Notes: generated from the letters alone by a model not told the origin. A DNA stretch of 64,000 bases from Rhynchopus sp. YZ270_cl-10 (GCA_964035575.1 OZ037852.1:62001-126000), one strand, 5' to 3'; counted from the stretch's first letter, positions 9,159 through 23,637 are shown. Numbers and translations are program-made.

Positions 9159-9833
9159 ATGAACACAATGTCGGAAGTCAAAGTGATCGAGGCAAGAGAC
9201 CCTGGAAACCGCGCCCAGCGTGTTGCATTCCATTTTTCAGAAACATATGAAACGAAAGGACGAACAGCATATCTTCAAGGGACCCTTGGAAGTAGACCAC
9301 TGAATGTGTGCATACTATTTCATAGAGGGAAGTGCAAGTCACAGAAGACATGCCGTCAACTACATGTGAGTCCAGATGCTGTGGACAGACTTCGCGATGA
9401 AATGGCCGGCCAGTGCTGTGCGCTTCATTCCGGAAAATGGGCCAGCGAAAAATGCGTCATGTTGAAGGGCAAGGACAACATAGCATTGCTCTCTGTGAGC
9501 AATTTTTGCAGTACAAGGGGTTTGGAGGAGCTTTTGCGCAGGGGGGACAGAATTATTGTACAAAAGAACAGGATTTGTGGGCTGAACAAGTTGAAGAGAT
9601 GCAAATGGGGCGAGCGCTGTATCAACATCCATCTCTGCCGCGAACTTGACTTGGAGAACCTTGCATCACCGTGCCCTTCCAGTACTTGCTCTAGCAGTGA
9701 ATCCTATGCGGACACCTGGCAGGGTGGCAGCACGTCAAGCAGCAGCAAATCCAGTGTCGATACCCTATCCCCTTCTTCAGCATCTGAAGGAACTTTCATG
9801 GCACTGAGCAGGTTTGCTGCACACTGGGTTTAA
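9159..9833 (+). CDS. Protein with two CCCH zinc fingers
   Basis: 224 residues from the ATG at 9159 (another in-frame ATG lies at 9168). Both fingers have the C-x7-C-x5-C-x3-H spacing: C51-C59-C65-H69 and C140-C148-C154-H158. Between them are additional Cys residues (CCALHSGKWASEKC). The tail from about residue 170 is Ser-rich and low complexity. CCCH pairs of this spacing usually bind RNA and control mRNA stability or translation, so that role is inferred here. No other domain is recognised. The gene runs in the same direction as the orphan gene and actin downstream. A longer frame upstream of 9159 reads only repeats and C-rich leader. Confidence 0.85.
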   Translation: MNTMSEVKVIEARDPGNRAQRVAFHFSETYETKGRTAYLQGTLGSRPLNVCILFHRGKCKSQKTCRQLHVSPDAVDRLRDEMAGQCCALHSGKWASEKCVMLKGKDNIALLSVSNFCSTRGLEELLRRGDRIIVQKNRICGLNKLKRCKWGERCINIHLCRELDLENLASPCPSSTCSSSESYADTWQGGSTSSSSKSSVDTLSPSSASEGTFMALSRFAAHWV

Positions 9834-10046
9834 TAAAACAAAAAAGAAAAACAAAAACAAAAAAGAAAGCATATATGCAAAATGAGATACTATTGCAACA
9901 GAAAATGCCACCCACCCACCCCTGCTTTTTATTTTCTTCTGATTCTTCTCCAGTTGCTGCCTTCCTCCACGAACACACCAACACAAAACACAGGGCACTA
10001 ATATATACATTACTAATACTATCACACAACAAACACATTTGTAGCA

Positions 10047-11278
10047 ATGAGCTCGGTAGATTCTGTTCGGCAGTATTCTGTCACATCAACAACAGGAGGC
10101 AGCATAGGAAACACAGACTCAGACTTTGAGCCCAGTGGTTGCTGCTTTAGCATCACTGACATTGCAGGACCCACAAATCCAGTGGAGCGAGGGTACGCAT
10201 CAGCTTGCTGAATGGCTTACAACTCATACGCTGCAACCTCCCGCTCCCAGGGAAAGAAGAAACACTCACAGTGTCGGCCGATGAAGACATGAACATCACT
10301 GGGGAAAAGGGCGGGCTTGGCATTGACGCTCTCTTTATCACAACGCATGATCCGTTTCCTGGGAGTGCGTGGACTGCAACCCTGGAATGTACCTGTGAAG
10401 GCCGTGAGGATGTTGAAGTTGATCTTGGGAACCTCATGCAGTCCCAGGATGCGTCACACTCTGGCCACTACATTGCATACCACCCAACTACATTCACAGT
10501 GAAGGTTCAACACATGCCAATTGACAATGTGAAGCAAGGGTCCGCAGAGAGGCAACTTGTTAAAGAGGTCAGAGCTATTTTGGAAAACCCACGGCTGAAT
10601 GTGTGCAGAGGATCTCTGGGGTCTATTGTGCTGAGCAACAAAGCGAAGGAGAGTCCACTCTACGACAACGTTGTGGGGAAATGCTACGGTGGTGCCTGGC
10701 AGGAATTTCTCAGGGCCCATCCTGGGGACTTCTCTCTGTTCCACTATTCTGATGAGGATATTGTTGAAAATTGTCTTGCGCCACAGATAAAAAAGTCTGA
10801 TGCACGTGTCTGCCTCTTTGGAACACCGCTCTCTTCAGTGCGCGAAATAGACAAGTCGAGAAGCAAGGTCCAACGTGAAGATGAGGAAAATCTTAAAAAG
10901 GCCCTGCTCGGAATGCTCTCTGAAGGCCCCATGTCCCAGAAGGAGCTGTTGCAGAAGTTGAATGGATTTGAAGTGTTCACAAACTCTCTATTCCCAAGCC
11001 ACTCTCTGCTCATGCGGTTTCTCTCCAGACACGATAAAACATTTGTGTGGACAGCAGGGCCCGACCAGCCTACGCGTATTGGCCTGGCCTCTTCTGATAG
11101 AATTCTCTGCCACGACAGTCAGCACATAAAACCTAGCACAAGTAGCACAGCTCAGAAGCACAGCCTACCTCGTTTTCTCAATCAGCACATAGGGTTCAAC
11201 ATGAAGCCAACTTCTCAACAGCAGCCAGTGTACCGACATGATCCATACAGCACCGTGCCATTCTACTATTCCCAATAA
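10047..11278 (+). CDS. Orphan protein with two possible winged-helix segments (N-terminal exon uncertain)
   Basis: A frame open from about 10160 to the stop at 11278 lacks an early ATG. The best model I find is exon 1 at 10047-10072 (ATG AGC TCG ...) joined to exon 2 at 10168-11278, across a 95-nt intron starting GTATTC and ending TTGCAG. This gives 378 residues in frame. The middle (LVKEVRAILEN ... WQEFLRAHPGDFSLFHY) and a later stretch (LKKALLGMLSEGPMSQKELL ... LLMRFLSRHDKTFVW) look like two copies of a small helical, winged-helix-like domain. The C-terminal 60 residues are Ser/Gln/Pro-rich. I recognise no family. The position next to an RNA-binding CCCH gene is suggestive only. An internal ATG start (MNITGEKGG) is the alternative. 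Confidence 0.65.
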
Positions 11279-12098
11279 TATGTAACTACGCCTGTTCCAA
11301 AGATGACCAGTCACCCATATGTGAATCCCTCTACCTACCCTCACATAAAACAAAAAGAAAAACAAAAAAAAGAAAGAAAGAAAGAAAGCAAATAAAGAAG
11401 GATGCAAAGAGAGAAAGAAAGAAATAAAGATCTTGCACTGTTTCACAAATATGAAGGAAAAAAAGAAAAAGGTGACATCTCCCCCACTCCCTCTGCTTAG
11501 ACATAGTTTTACCTTCCCCCAGCCAAGAAACAACAACACACCACACCACAGCTCCAGAGAACCACAACTTCATGTGTGCAAGGGCAGTATGCATGCACAC
11601 ACCTCTCTCGGTTTATAGGCTTCTAGGGAAAGGTTCTAGGCACTCCAGTATTGTTACTCCACAAACCCACAACCCGCAAACCGCAAACCCAAAAGGCATG
11701 AGGCAATGTCCTCAAAATCCTCCACTGACCCCCCAGTCCTCTCAGTTGCAAGTCTCCACACCTCTCATCACAGGAACACCTAAGACAACATACAGGGGGG
11801 TTGTAATTTATGGACAGATTTTACGGATATTCTGTCCATAAATTTAGTTCTGTCCATAAAAGCTCAACTTTTTGCGTGTATAAATATTTTTTCAGGATTT
11901 TTGGTGCACATGGTGTTTTCTCTTTGGTTTTCTGGTTTCTTGCTGGGTTTGGAGGTCCCTGCTGTGTGTGTGTGTGGGTTGTGGCCCTGACAGTGAACCA
12001 CCCACCCCACGTGGCTGACCCCCCCAAACCCCCCCACAAGTACCCACAGACTCAAACCACAGAACAACACATACCCTTAAACACATACAAACTTCAAC
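11279..12098 (+). promoter_or_regulatory. Actin upstream region with TTTATGGACAGA inverted motifs
   Basis: This 820-bp spacer has no gene. TTTATGGACAGA at 11807-11818 is followed by its reverse complement TCTGTCCATAAA at 11831-11842 and 11849-11860, about 240 bp before the actin ATG. The same inverted pair occurs at 14005-14040 after actin, and one half occurs at 7215. A-rich stretches with AATAAA (about 11390) lie at the left end and may end the orphan gene's mRNA. The leader just before actin is rich in CA and CCCC. Confidence 0.5.
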
Positions 12099-13273
12099 AT
12101 GGATGACGACCAGCAAGCAATCGTCTGTGACAATGGGTCTGGGATGGTGAAGGCAGGTTTCGCAGGAGACGATGCCCCAAGGTCTGTGTTTCCGTCCATT
12201 GTTGGAAGGCCAAAGACCGCTGCAGCAATGATGGGAACGGCAAAGAAGGAAGCCTACATTGGTGACGACGCACAGTCCAAGCGTGGTATTCTGCTGATCA
12301 AGTATCCGATTGAGCATGGTATCATCACAAACTGGGATGACATGGAAAAGATCTGGCACCACACCTTCTTCAACGAGCTCCGTGTTGCACCTGAGGATCA
12401 CCCCGTGCTTCTCACAGAAGCGCCCATGAACCCAAAGGCCAACCGTGAAAAGATGACACAGATCATGTTTGAGACGTTCAACAGCCCTGCAATGTACGTT
12501 GGGATCCAGGCGGTGCTGTCCCTGTACTCATCAGGACGCACAACAGGAATTGTTCTTGACTCAGGAGATGGTGTGACCCACACAGTTCCCATCTACGAGG
12601 GGTACTCTCTGCCGCACGCCGTGCTTCGTATTGACATGGCTGGAAGAGACATGACAGACTGGATGATCAAGCTTCTGACAGAACGTGGTAACAGCTTTGT
12701 CACCTCTGCAGAACGCGAGATTGTGCGTGATGTGAAAGAAAAGCTCGCCTATGTTGCCTTGGTATGCATATTTTGTACAGGAAAAAGAAAACCCCAAAAA
12801 CCCTACAGGACTTTGACGAGGAGATGTCCCTGGCCTCATCGTCGTCGTCGTTGGAAAAGGACTACGAGCTTCCCGATGGACAGGTGATCACAGTGGGCTC
12901 GGAGAGATTCCGTTGCCCTGAGGCACTCTTCAAGCCACAGTTCATTGGGCTTGAGGCAAACGGAATCCATGAGACGGTGTACAACTCCATCATGAAGTGT
13001 GACATCGATGTGCGTAAGGACTTGTACGCCAACATTGTTCTCTCAGGAGGAACTACGATGTACGAGGGGCTTGCAGACCGTCTTTCCAAGGAAGTCACAA
13101 ACCTGGCACCAAACAGCATGAAGATCAAGGTTGTTGCCCCACCGGAGAGAAAGTACTCTGTGTGGATTGGAGGGTCCATCCTCTCTTCCCTTTCTACCTT
13201 TGCGTCCATGTGGGTCAAGAAGGAGGAGTATGATGAGAGCGGCCCGGGTATTGTCCACAAGAAGTGCTTCTAG
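12099..13273 (+). CDS. ACT: Actin, two exons
   Basis: Exon 1 is 12099-12761 and exon 2 is 12809-13273. The 47-nt intron (12762-12808) starts GTATGC and ends CTACAG, and it falls between codons. The product is 375 residues, the normal actin length, and reads as conventional actin throughout: [19 protein letters not shown] near the start, the nucleotide-binding loops [10 protein letters not shown] and [10 protein letters not shown], and the ending [30 protein letters not shown] matches the usual pre-hinge stretch. It forms cytoplasmic filaments. Without splicing the first frame hits a stop soon after the donor, so the intron is needed. AT-rich spacers flank it, with block X copy 2 starting 741 bp downstream. 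Confidence 0.98.
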
Positions 13274-14014
13274 TCTTCAGAAACTACCGATGGAGACTAA
13301 CCAAAAGCAACAGCGATACAAGACAAAAGCAAACACGAACTGTCGGGGTATTGGGGTGATAGGGTTTTGGGGAGAACTTGCCTGTGGTGTGCATATTATT
13401 TTTTTTGTTTTCTTATATTATGTGTGTGAGAAGAATGACAAACGATGCAAACAAACAAAAAAGCAGATGTGAATACAAAACAAAAGCAAAGCATACAAAA
13501 CAAACAAACAAAAAAGAAACATGATTTTCCCTCAGTTCTCCTTTGAAACACCCCAGCACCACACAGCATTCAACTACACATATTCCCAACACAACCCAAC
13601 ATTCACAGGTACTCATATACATAGCATCTCCACAAGCCTCTATTATCATTTCCAAAAACCCTTTCCTACCCTCTTTCTTCTTTATAGAAGGAGCGTCACC
13701 CATGCCATCCCTGAGTCATACCAACCCTATCTAATGGTTGCAGCCTTCTCCTACATATCATAAAAAGCCATGCACAAACCATCAGCTCATACTTCCTCTC
13801 ATTTACTTACACTCACCCATTATTCTTGCACGCGTCACTTCGTATATTCTCCATTCTTCATTCTCCATTCACTGTGGCACCCCACCCACACACACACCCA
13901 GACCCACCCACACTACAGGGAGACCAAAACTCTCTGTATTTTCCTTAAGGGGAAAGTACAGAGAGTTTTGGTTAGCAGGGTTAACACATATATTAAGAAC
14001 TGAGTTTATGGACA
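13274..14014 (+). other. Actin downstream spacer
   Basis: 741 bp of A/C-rich DNA with no credible gene. It contains the strong hairpin at 13923-13972 and the left half of an inverted TTTATGGACAGA pair at 14005, which runs into block X copy 2. Confidence 0.7.
13923..13972. repeat. 50-nt near-perfect hairpin
   Basis: The arms are ACCAAAACTCTCTGTA..TTTCC and its reverse complement. Twenty-two positions pair, with a single T.G wobble at the 17th, around a 6-nt TTAAGG loop. It could be a transcription or RNA-processing signal 650 bp beyond the actin stop, or a remnant of an inverted-repeat element. Confidence 0.8.
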
Positions 14015-14629
14015 GATATTCTGACATTTCTGTCCATAAAGTATGAAACCCCATTTCTGTCCATAACATCCGAAACCAGGTACACAGGTACACAGGTACA
14101 CAGGTACACAGGTACACAGGTACACAGGTACACAGGTACACAGGTACACAGGTACACAGGTACACAGGTACACAGGTACACAGGTACACAGGTACACAGG
14201 TACACAGGTACACAGGTACACAGGTACACAGGTACACAGGTACACAGGTACACAGGTACACAGGTACACAGGTACACAGGTACACAGGTACACAGGTACA
14301 CACACGGTTCCCCATTGTGTAGGAGTACCGTCACCATAGGAATAGTAGTCCTGAAGATATGTCACCCAGTGGGTTAACAGCACACACACACTTGGCACCA
14401 CAGACACACCTGGGTTTTGAAGCTTACGAGAACGAAGCTGTTCCTGTGGTGTGGACAGGGGTGTGAATGGGTAGACTAGGGTTTATTCAGGACATTTGAA
14501 GACTCATGATTATGTTTTGTAGGAAGCAGATAGAAGCTGATGTAGGAGGCGTGGCTGTGGGTTGAAAGGCAGGGAATGAAGAAATGAAATGGACACATAG
14601 CAATAGAAAATATGGGTTGGGTTTGATTT
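14015..14629 (+). repeat. Direct repeat block X, copy 2 (with about 28-unit octamer minisatellite)
   Basis: Same sequence as 7201-7855 but 40 bp shorter, all of it in the AGGTACAC minisatellite (14078-14302). The right edge (GATTT) joins GGTGACGGG, the first bases of an array unit, exactly as units join each other (TTTTTTAG-GATTT-GGTGACGGG). Confidence 0.93.
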
Positions 14630-18607
<3,978 letters not shown>

Positions 18608-18740
18608 TATCCCGTTCCTGCTGTTCCCACGCAGACTCACCTGTATGGGCACACTCACAGCAAAAACGAAAATACCAAGGCTTGCTACCAACAAAGATGT
18701 ATTCATGACGCTGCCGGCATGCTTCCCAGCACAGATATAT

Positions 18741-20060
18741 GTGGAGCTGTGGAGCTGTGGAGCTGTGGAGCTGTGGAGCTGTGGAGCTGTGGAGCTGTGG
18801 AGCTGTGGAGCTGTGGAGCTGTGGAGCTGTGGAGCTGTGGAGCTGTGGAGCTGTGGAGCTGTGGAGCTGTGGAGCTGTGGAGCTGTGGAGCTGTGGAGCT
18901 GTGGAGCTGTGGAGCTGTGGAGCTGTGGAGCTGTGGAGCTGTGGAGCTGTGGAGCTGTGGAGCTGTGGAGCTGTGGAGCTGTGGAGCTGTGGAGCTGTGG
19001 AGCTGTGGAGCTGTGGAGCTGTGGAGCTGTGGAGCTGTGGAGCTGTGGAGCTGTGGAGCTGTGGAGCTGTGGAGCTGTGGAGCTGTGGAGCTGTGGAGCT
19101 GTGGAGCTGTGGAGCTGTGGAGCTGTGGAGCTGTGGAGCTGTGGAGCTGTGGAGCTGTGGAGCTGTGGAGCTGTGGAGCTGTGGAGCTGTGGAGCTGTGG
19201 AGCTGTGGAGCTGTGGAGCTGTGGAGCTGTGGAGCTGTGGAGCTGTGGAGCTGTGGAGCTGTGGAGCTGTGGAGCTGTGGAGCTGTGGAGCTGTGGAGCT
19301 GTGGAGCTGTGGAGCTGTGGAGCTGTGGAGCTGTGGAGCTGTGGAGCTGTGGAGCTGTGGAGCTGTGGAGCTGTGGAGCTGTGGAGCTGTGGAGCTGTGG
19401 AGCTGTGGAGCTGTGGAGCTGTGGAGCTGTGGAGCTGTGGAGCTGTGGAGCTGTGGAGCTGTGGAGCTGTGGAGCTGTGGAGCTGTGGAGCTGTGGAGCT
19501 GTGGAGCTGTGGAGCTGTGGAGCTGTGGAGCTGTGGAGCTGTGGAGCTGTGGAGCTGTGGAGCTGTGGAGCTGTGGAGCTGTGGAGCTGTGGAGCTGTGG
19601 AGCTGTGGAGCTGTGGAGCTGTGGAGCTGTGGAGCTGTGGAGCTGTGGAGCTGTGGAGCTGTGGAGCTGTGGAGCTGTGGAGCTGTGGAGCTGTGGAGCT
19701 GTGGAGCTGTGGAGCTGTGGAGCTGTGGAGCTGTGGAGCTGTGGAGCTGTGGAGCTGTGGAGCTGTGGAGCTGTGGAGCTGTGGAGCTGTGGAGCTGTGG
19801 AGCTGTGGAGCTGTGGAGCTGTGGAGCTGTGGAGCTGTGGAGCTGTGGAGCTGTGGAGCTGTGGAGCTGTGGAGCTGTGGAGCTGTGGAGCTGTGGAGCT
19901 GTGGAGCTGTGGAGCTGTGGAGCTGTGGAGCTGTGGAGCTGTGGAGCTGTGGAGCTGTGGAGCTGTGGAGCTGTGGAGCTGTGGAGCTGTGGAGCTGTGG
20001 AGCTGTGGAGCTGTGGAGCTGTGGAGCTGTGGAGCTGTGGAGCTGTGGAGCTGTGGAGCT
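18741..20060 (+). repeat. (GTGGAGCT)n satellite, 165 identical octamers
   Basis: 1,320 bp of an 8-bp repeat with no variant noticed. Because 24 bp hold three octamers, no stop arises in some frames of either strand, giving artificial proteins of repeated AVELWSCG or TAPQLHSS. It resumes at 23634 beyond the inserted element. Confidence 0.97.
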
Positions 20061-20092
20061 CTGTGGTTTCCCGGATTACGCACTCTCTCTAC

Positions 20093-22615
20093 ATGGACCG
20101 GTACGCTCGCAGCAGCAGCGACGCAGTGGAGCCCCTCCTCGTGGACCCCAACGCGCCAGATGACGACATGGCGAAGGTGGACGAACCCGGGACGCGGAAG
20201 CGCAAGCGTGATGACCCCCAGCCCTACGCGGAGGAGATGTCTCACGATTGGGAGGGCACCAGGCACAGAGCGGAGTATGCACTGGATTCCCCTGGGGAGC
20301 AGGCGGAAGATGTGTGCGACGCGTGGGAGCAGCTCAGGGAACAGGCACCTTCGGATTTGCCGTCCGCACTGTCGCAAGCGGCTACCCTGGGTGCGGCCCC
20401 AGTTCCGTGGGAGTTTGTTGAAGGGGATTGTGCTTTCCAGGCCCTGCTCCACGCAGCGAACGTGGACATGCCGGTTTTGGAGTTGCGCAAAGCCACAGTG
20501 GCCAAGGTCCAGGGCCGGCCTTTCCTTGCACGCAAGACCCAGCCGGATTTCCGCCGTTGGGCACGTCTGATGACGAGCGGGGACAGGGGGGACCAGCGGA
20601 CTTGGGCGGACACGATTGCAGTGGCCGGGGCGGGTGAAGCGCTCGGGGTGGTGGTCGTCATCCTTAGCGACCATTACAGACCTTCGCTCTGGGTCCCCTA
20701 TACTGGAAAGCCCACCAAAGTTGTACTCCTGCTGCATTCAGGGACAAAAACCTTGGACGACGGAACCGAGATCCCTGCGCACTACGCTCCCCTGCGACCG
20801 AACCCGCAGTGGGAGTTTTACATCCTCTCGAGCACTTCCTCAGGTATTGTCCACATGAAGGTTTGCGAGTCAGTGAGCGAAATGCAGTTCTGTGGGGCAC
20901 AGGGGGAGGCGAATTTTGGTGTGGAATGCGTGCAATGTCAATCGATATTCTTTCGATGTGACGCGCATTTCAGGTGTACTGCGTGTGGTACGGAGGTTTG
21001 TCTGCGGTGTGCCGAGGGTTCCAAGTTCTGCCATCTGTCGAAGGCAGGCGGGGTGGAGTTCCGCACCAGGGCGCCACCTGCCGCACAGCACGCTGCCGGT
21101 CCCAGGGGAGGGGCAGAGATGGAAGACGGGGAGACTCGCCCCCCGACCCCAACGACAGACCCGGCGGACACCCCCATGACGGACGACACTCCGGCGCCGG
21201 GTTTTGTGCGCCCAAAGGAGGAGACTCTGGAGGAAGAAGCCCCCGCCCGAGAAGAGAGTTTCGAGGAGGCGTCCCTCAGACAGCAGCTGGAGCAGGCACG
21301 CCGGGAGGCAGAGGCGTCCGCGGAGGCATTGCGGGAGGCGCGGCGGGGGGAGGAGGAACTTCGCGCCCAGTGTGAAGAAGAATGCTCTCGCTGGCGGCAG
21401 AAGTGCTGGGAAGCGGGCGAGGGAGATAAGGCGGCGAGGGACGAGGCGAGAGAGCAGCTGTGGCAGTACGAGCAGCAGCTGCGACAGCAGTCTGAGGACG
21501 CGGCGCAGGTGGAGCAACAGCAGAGGGAGAAGGCTGCACGGATGCAACAGCAGCAGCAACAAGCCGAGGTTTTGCGAGCTCAGTTGGAGCTACAGCAGCA
21601 ACAGCTACATCAACAGCAGCAGGAGGAGGCTGCGCGGATGCAACAGCAACACCGACAGGCGGAGGAGTTGAGAGCCCAGTTGGAACTGCAGAAGCAGCAG
21701 CTGCAGCAACAGCAACAACAACAACAACAACACCAGCCGCCCCCACTACAGCAGCTGCCACAGCAACAGCCCCCGCCGCAACAGCCGCAGCAGCAGCAAC
21801 AACACCACCAACACCTACCGCCGCAACAGCCGCTGCAGAAAGAATCACACCAGCCGCAACAGCCGCAGCAGCAGCAACATCAGCAGCAGCAGCAACACCA
21901 CCAACACCAACAGCCACTGCAGAAAGACCAACACCAGCCACGCCAGCCGCAGCAGCAACAGCAACACCAGCCGCAAGGGCCGCAGCAGCCGCAGCAGCAA
22001 CAACACCAACCACTCCCTCCGCAACATCTGCAACACCCGGTAGATGGGGCTCAACCCCCCTGGCAGAAGAAGCAGGCGGGGTCTCCCCCCAAAGTGAAAA
22101 TGGAGGCCGCTCCGACTGAATCCCCTCCCAAGGTGAAGATCGAGCCCCCGGAAGATCACAAGTCCCCCGAAACACCACCGCCTGTGCCTTTCAACGTGAA
22201 GCGTATGACGGACGAGAAGGCTCGGGAGACGGTCAGGGACATCCTGAAGGAGGCGAACGAGGTTTGGAAATGGAAAAAGACGGACATCCACGTGCGGGAG
22301 GGCCTCTACCCTTGCCTCTCCATGGGTAACCCTGTCCCTTCCGGTGTGACCCAGTGGATCGACATGTTCCACTACAGACAGGGTAGGGGTAAAAGCTGTC
22401 TCCCTACTAGTCAGATGACCCTGATAGCTTTCAAGGAGTGGCTAGCGGTAATGCGGGCCGCCGGGGTGGCTGCGAAGTGGTCCAAGGAGGAGGTGTCCAC
22501 GGTCGAGATCCTCAAGCCCAGCCATCCCACCTTTCCTCCTCCTCCCCCAGCACAGGCAGTGGCAGCTACACCTCCAACGCCCAACCTGTGCCCTCCTCGT
22601 CCGTCAAGAAGGTAG
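20093..22615 (+). CDS. OTU-type cysteine protease with zinc-binding motif and Gln-rich region
   Basis: 840 residues from the first ATG after the satellite. Residues 1-100 are acidic with a KRKR patch. The OTU domain covers about 105-235: VEGDCAFQALL sets the nucleophile at C113, WADTIAVAGAGEALGVVVVIL forms the central helix and strand, and AHYAPL gives H230. A Cys cluster (CVQC..C..CTAC..CLRC..FCH) at about 282-317 suggests a zinc finger. A charged coiled coil (about 390-500), a Gln/His/Pro-rich stretch (about 490-650) and a globular C-terminal part (about 700-800) follow. OTU enzymes cleave ubiquitin or viral and transposon precursors. The substrate here is unknown. The frame also reads backwards through the satellite, but a start there is not credible. 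Another frame is open from 22438 to 22803 and overlaps the end. Confidence 0.8.
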   Translation: MDRYARSSSDAVEPLLVDPNAPDDDMAKVDEPGTRKRKRDDPQPYAEEMSHDWEGTRHRAEYALDSPGEQAEDVCDAWEQLREQAPSDLPSALSQAATLGAAPVPWEFVEGDCAFQALLHAANVDMPVLELRKATVAKVQGRPFLARKTQPDFRRWARLMTSGDRGDQRTWADTIAVAGAGEALGVVVVILSDHYRPSLWVPYTGKPTKVVLLLHSGTKTLDDGTEIPAHYAPLRPNPQWEFYILSSTSSGIVHMKVCESVSEMQFCGAQGEANFGVECVQCQSIFFRCDAHFRCTACGTEVCLRCAEGSKFCHLSKAGGVEFRTRAPPAAQHAAGPRGGAEMEDGETRPPTPTTDPADTPMTDDTPAPGFVRPKEETLEEEAPAREESFEEASLRQQLEQARREAEASAEALREARRGEEELRAQCEEECSRWRQKCWEAGEGDKAARDEAREQLWQYEQQLRQQSEDAAQVEQQQREKAARMQQQQQQAEVLRAQLELQQQQLHQQQQEEAARMQQQHRQAEELRAQLELQKQQLQQQQQQQQQHQPPPLQQLPQQQPPPQQPQQQQQHHQHLPPQQPLQKESHQPQQPQQQQHQQQQQHHQHQQPLQKDQHQPRQPQQQQQHQPQGPQQPQQQQHQPLPPQHLQHPVDGAQPPWQKKQAGSPPKVKMEAAPTESPPKVKIEPPEDHKSPETPPPVPFNVKRMTDEKARETVRDILKEANEVWKWKKTDIHVREGLYPCLSMGNPVPSGVTQWIDMFHYRQGRGKSCLPTSQMTLIAFKEWLAVMRAAGVAAKWSKEEVSTVEILKPSHPTFPPPPPAQAVAATPPTPNLCPPRPSRR

Positions 22616-23016
22616 AGCGCCCCGCTGGAGCTAGGACTGGAGACCGGTCATCCCAGGTGGTCGCAGGGGCCAGTGCCTTTTTCCTGGAGAAAACGGCCTC
22701 GGCTCCGGTGCATGCGCGGCAGGCGCGAGTGGTACACCAGGAGGTGAACGTGCGCGCCCCCGGCCGCGGGGGAGGCGGCGGCAGGGGGACAAAGCGACGC
22801 TGAGCCTCCCCCCTTTTTTCTTCTCCCATTTGTAATGTGTAGATTGTGAATTTTTTCCCCCATGTGTGTTTTTTCTATGGTTTTTTCTCCCCTTTCCCTT
22901 TCCCCTTTGTTCACAGCCCGGGTCTTTCCAGGAGTGTTCTCCTCTCAGGGCCCTCAGGGTGTTTTTTTTTTTTTCCTTTTTTATTTCTCCTCCCCCATTT
23001 TTTCAGACAACAAGGA

Positions 23017-23058
<42 letters not shown>

Positions 23059-23602
23059 CTTTTTTTTTTTTCGTCGAGCAAGGTTTTGGGGAAGCTCAGG
23101 GGCCCGCAAAGGGCGACTGCCCCGGCGCAAGCCGGGGTTGTCCCCACAGGAGCGGGTGCAGGAGCGTCCCCCTTTTTTACTTTTTACTTTTCCGTTTTTT
23201 TTTTTTGTGCTGTACAGTTTTTTCTAGAAGGTAGAATGTAAATAAATTTTTTGTGAATGATTAGATGTACAGAAAACAATTTCTCTTGTCCTTTGTTTGT
23301 TTCCCACAATTTCCCACCCCCCTCACAGTTTTCTGGAGTAGCCCTGCGATTTCAGCGAATTTCACAGTGTCTCACACACCCTGTGGTGCCAGTGTTCCTT
23401 CTGCCCCGTTTGTGTTATTGTTGTTCCATTTGTTTTTCTTTTCAGTTTCTTTTCAGTGGATGATAATGTCTGTAGTCGCCCCAGTGCCTCTTAGTCATTT
23501 TCTACCCCTTACCCTCACTTTCATCTGGAAAGGGTTATCCACTGTGCTTTATTTCCCCATCGCGTTTCCTTCCCACCACCCTCACAACAAAAACTCTAAG
23601 CC

Positions 23603-23606
<4 letters not shown>
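22616..23606 (+). other. 3' region of the OTU element
   Basis: The first 190 bp keep an open frame different from that of the main ORF, ending RGGGGGRGTKRR at 22803. It may be an extra C-terminal coding segment or accident. The rest is pyrimidine-rich, with an almost pure T run of about 60 at 23021-23073 and a second T run near 23200. AATAAA lies at about 23241. No other gene is seen before the A27 tail. Confidence 0.55.

Positions 23607-23633
<27 letters not shown>

Positions 23634-23637
<4 letters not shown>

Larger units (their letters stand above)
20061..23633 (+). mobile_element. Poly(A)-tailed element carrying an OTU-domain gene, inserted in the octamer satellite
   Basis: The unit-perfect satellite stops at 20060, 3.57 kb of unique sequence follows, and the same satellite resumes at 23634 right after a run of 27 A. 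This is the structure of a retroposed RNA copy inserted into the repeat. It has a 32-nt leader, one main coding region (20093-22615), a T-rich 3' region and the A tail, but no reverse transcriptase. It could be a non-autonomous partner of a LINE, a LINE first-ORF copy, or a retrocopied host mRNA. The satellite hides any target duplication. Confidence 0.75.

Noticed and set aside
18719-22615. A 1,298-residue protein starting inside the octamer satellite
   Set aside because: The first 450 residues are pure translation of the 8-bp repeat. The coding part is taken from the first ATG after it (20093). The matching long frame on the other strand (repeated TAPQLHSS) is rejected for the same reason.
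22846-23241. Phe-rich proteins near 23 kb
   Set aside because: Translation of the long T runs in the 3' region of the poly(A) element.
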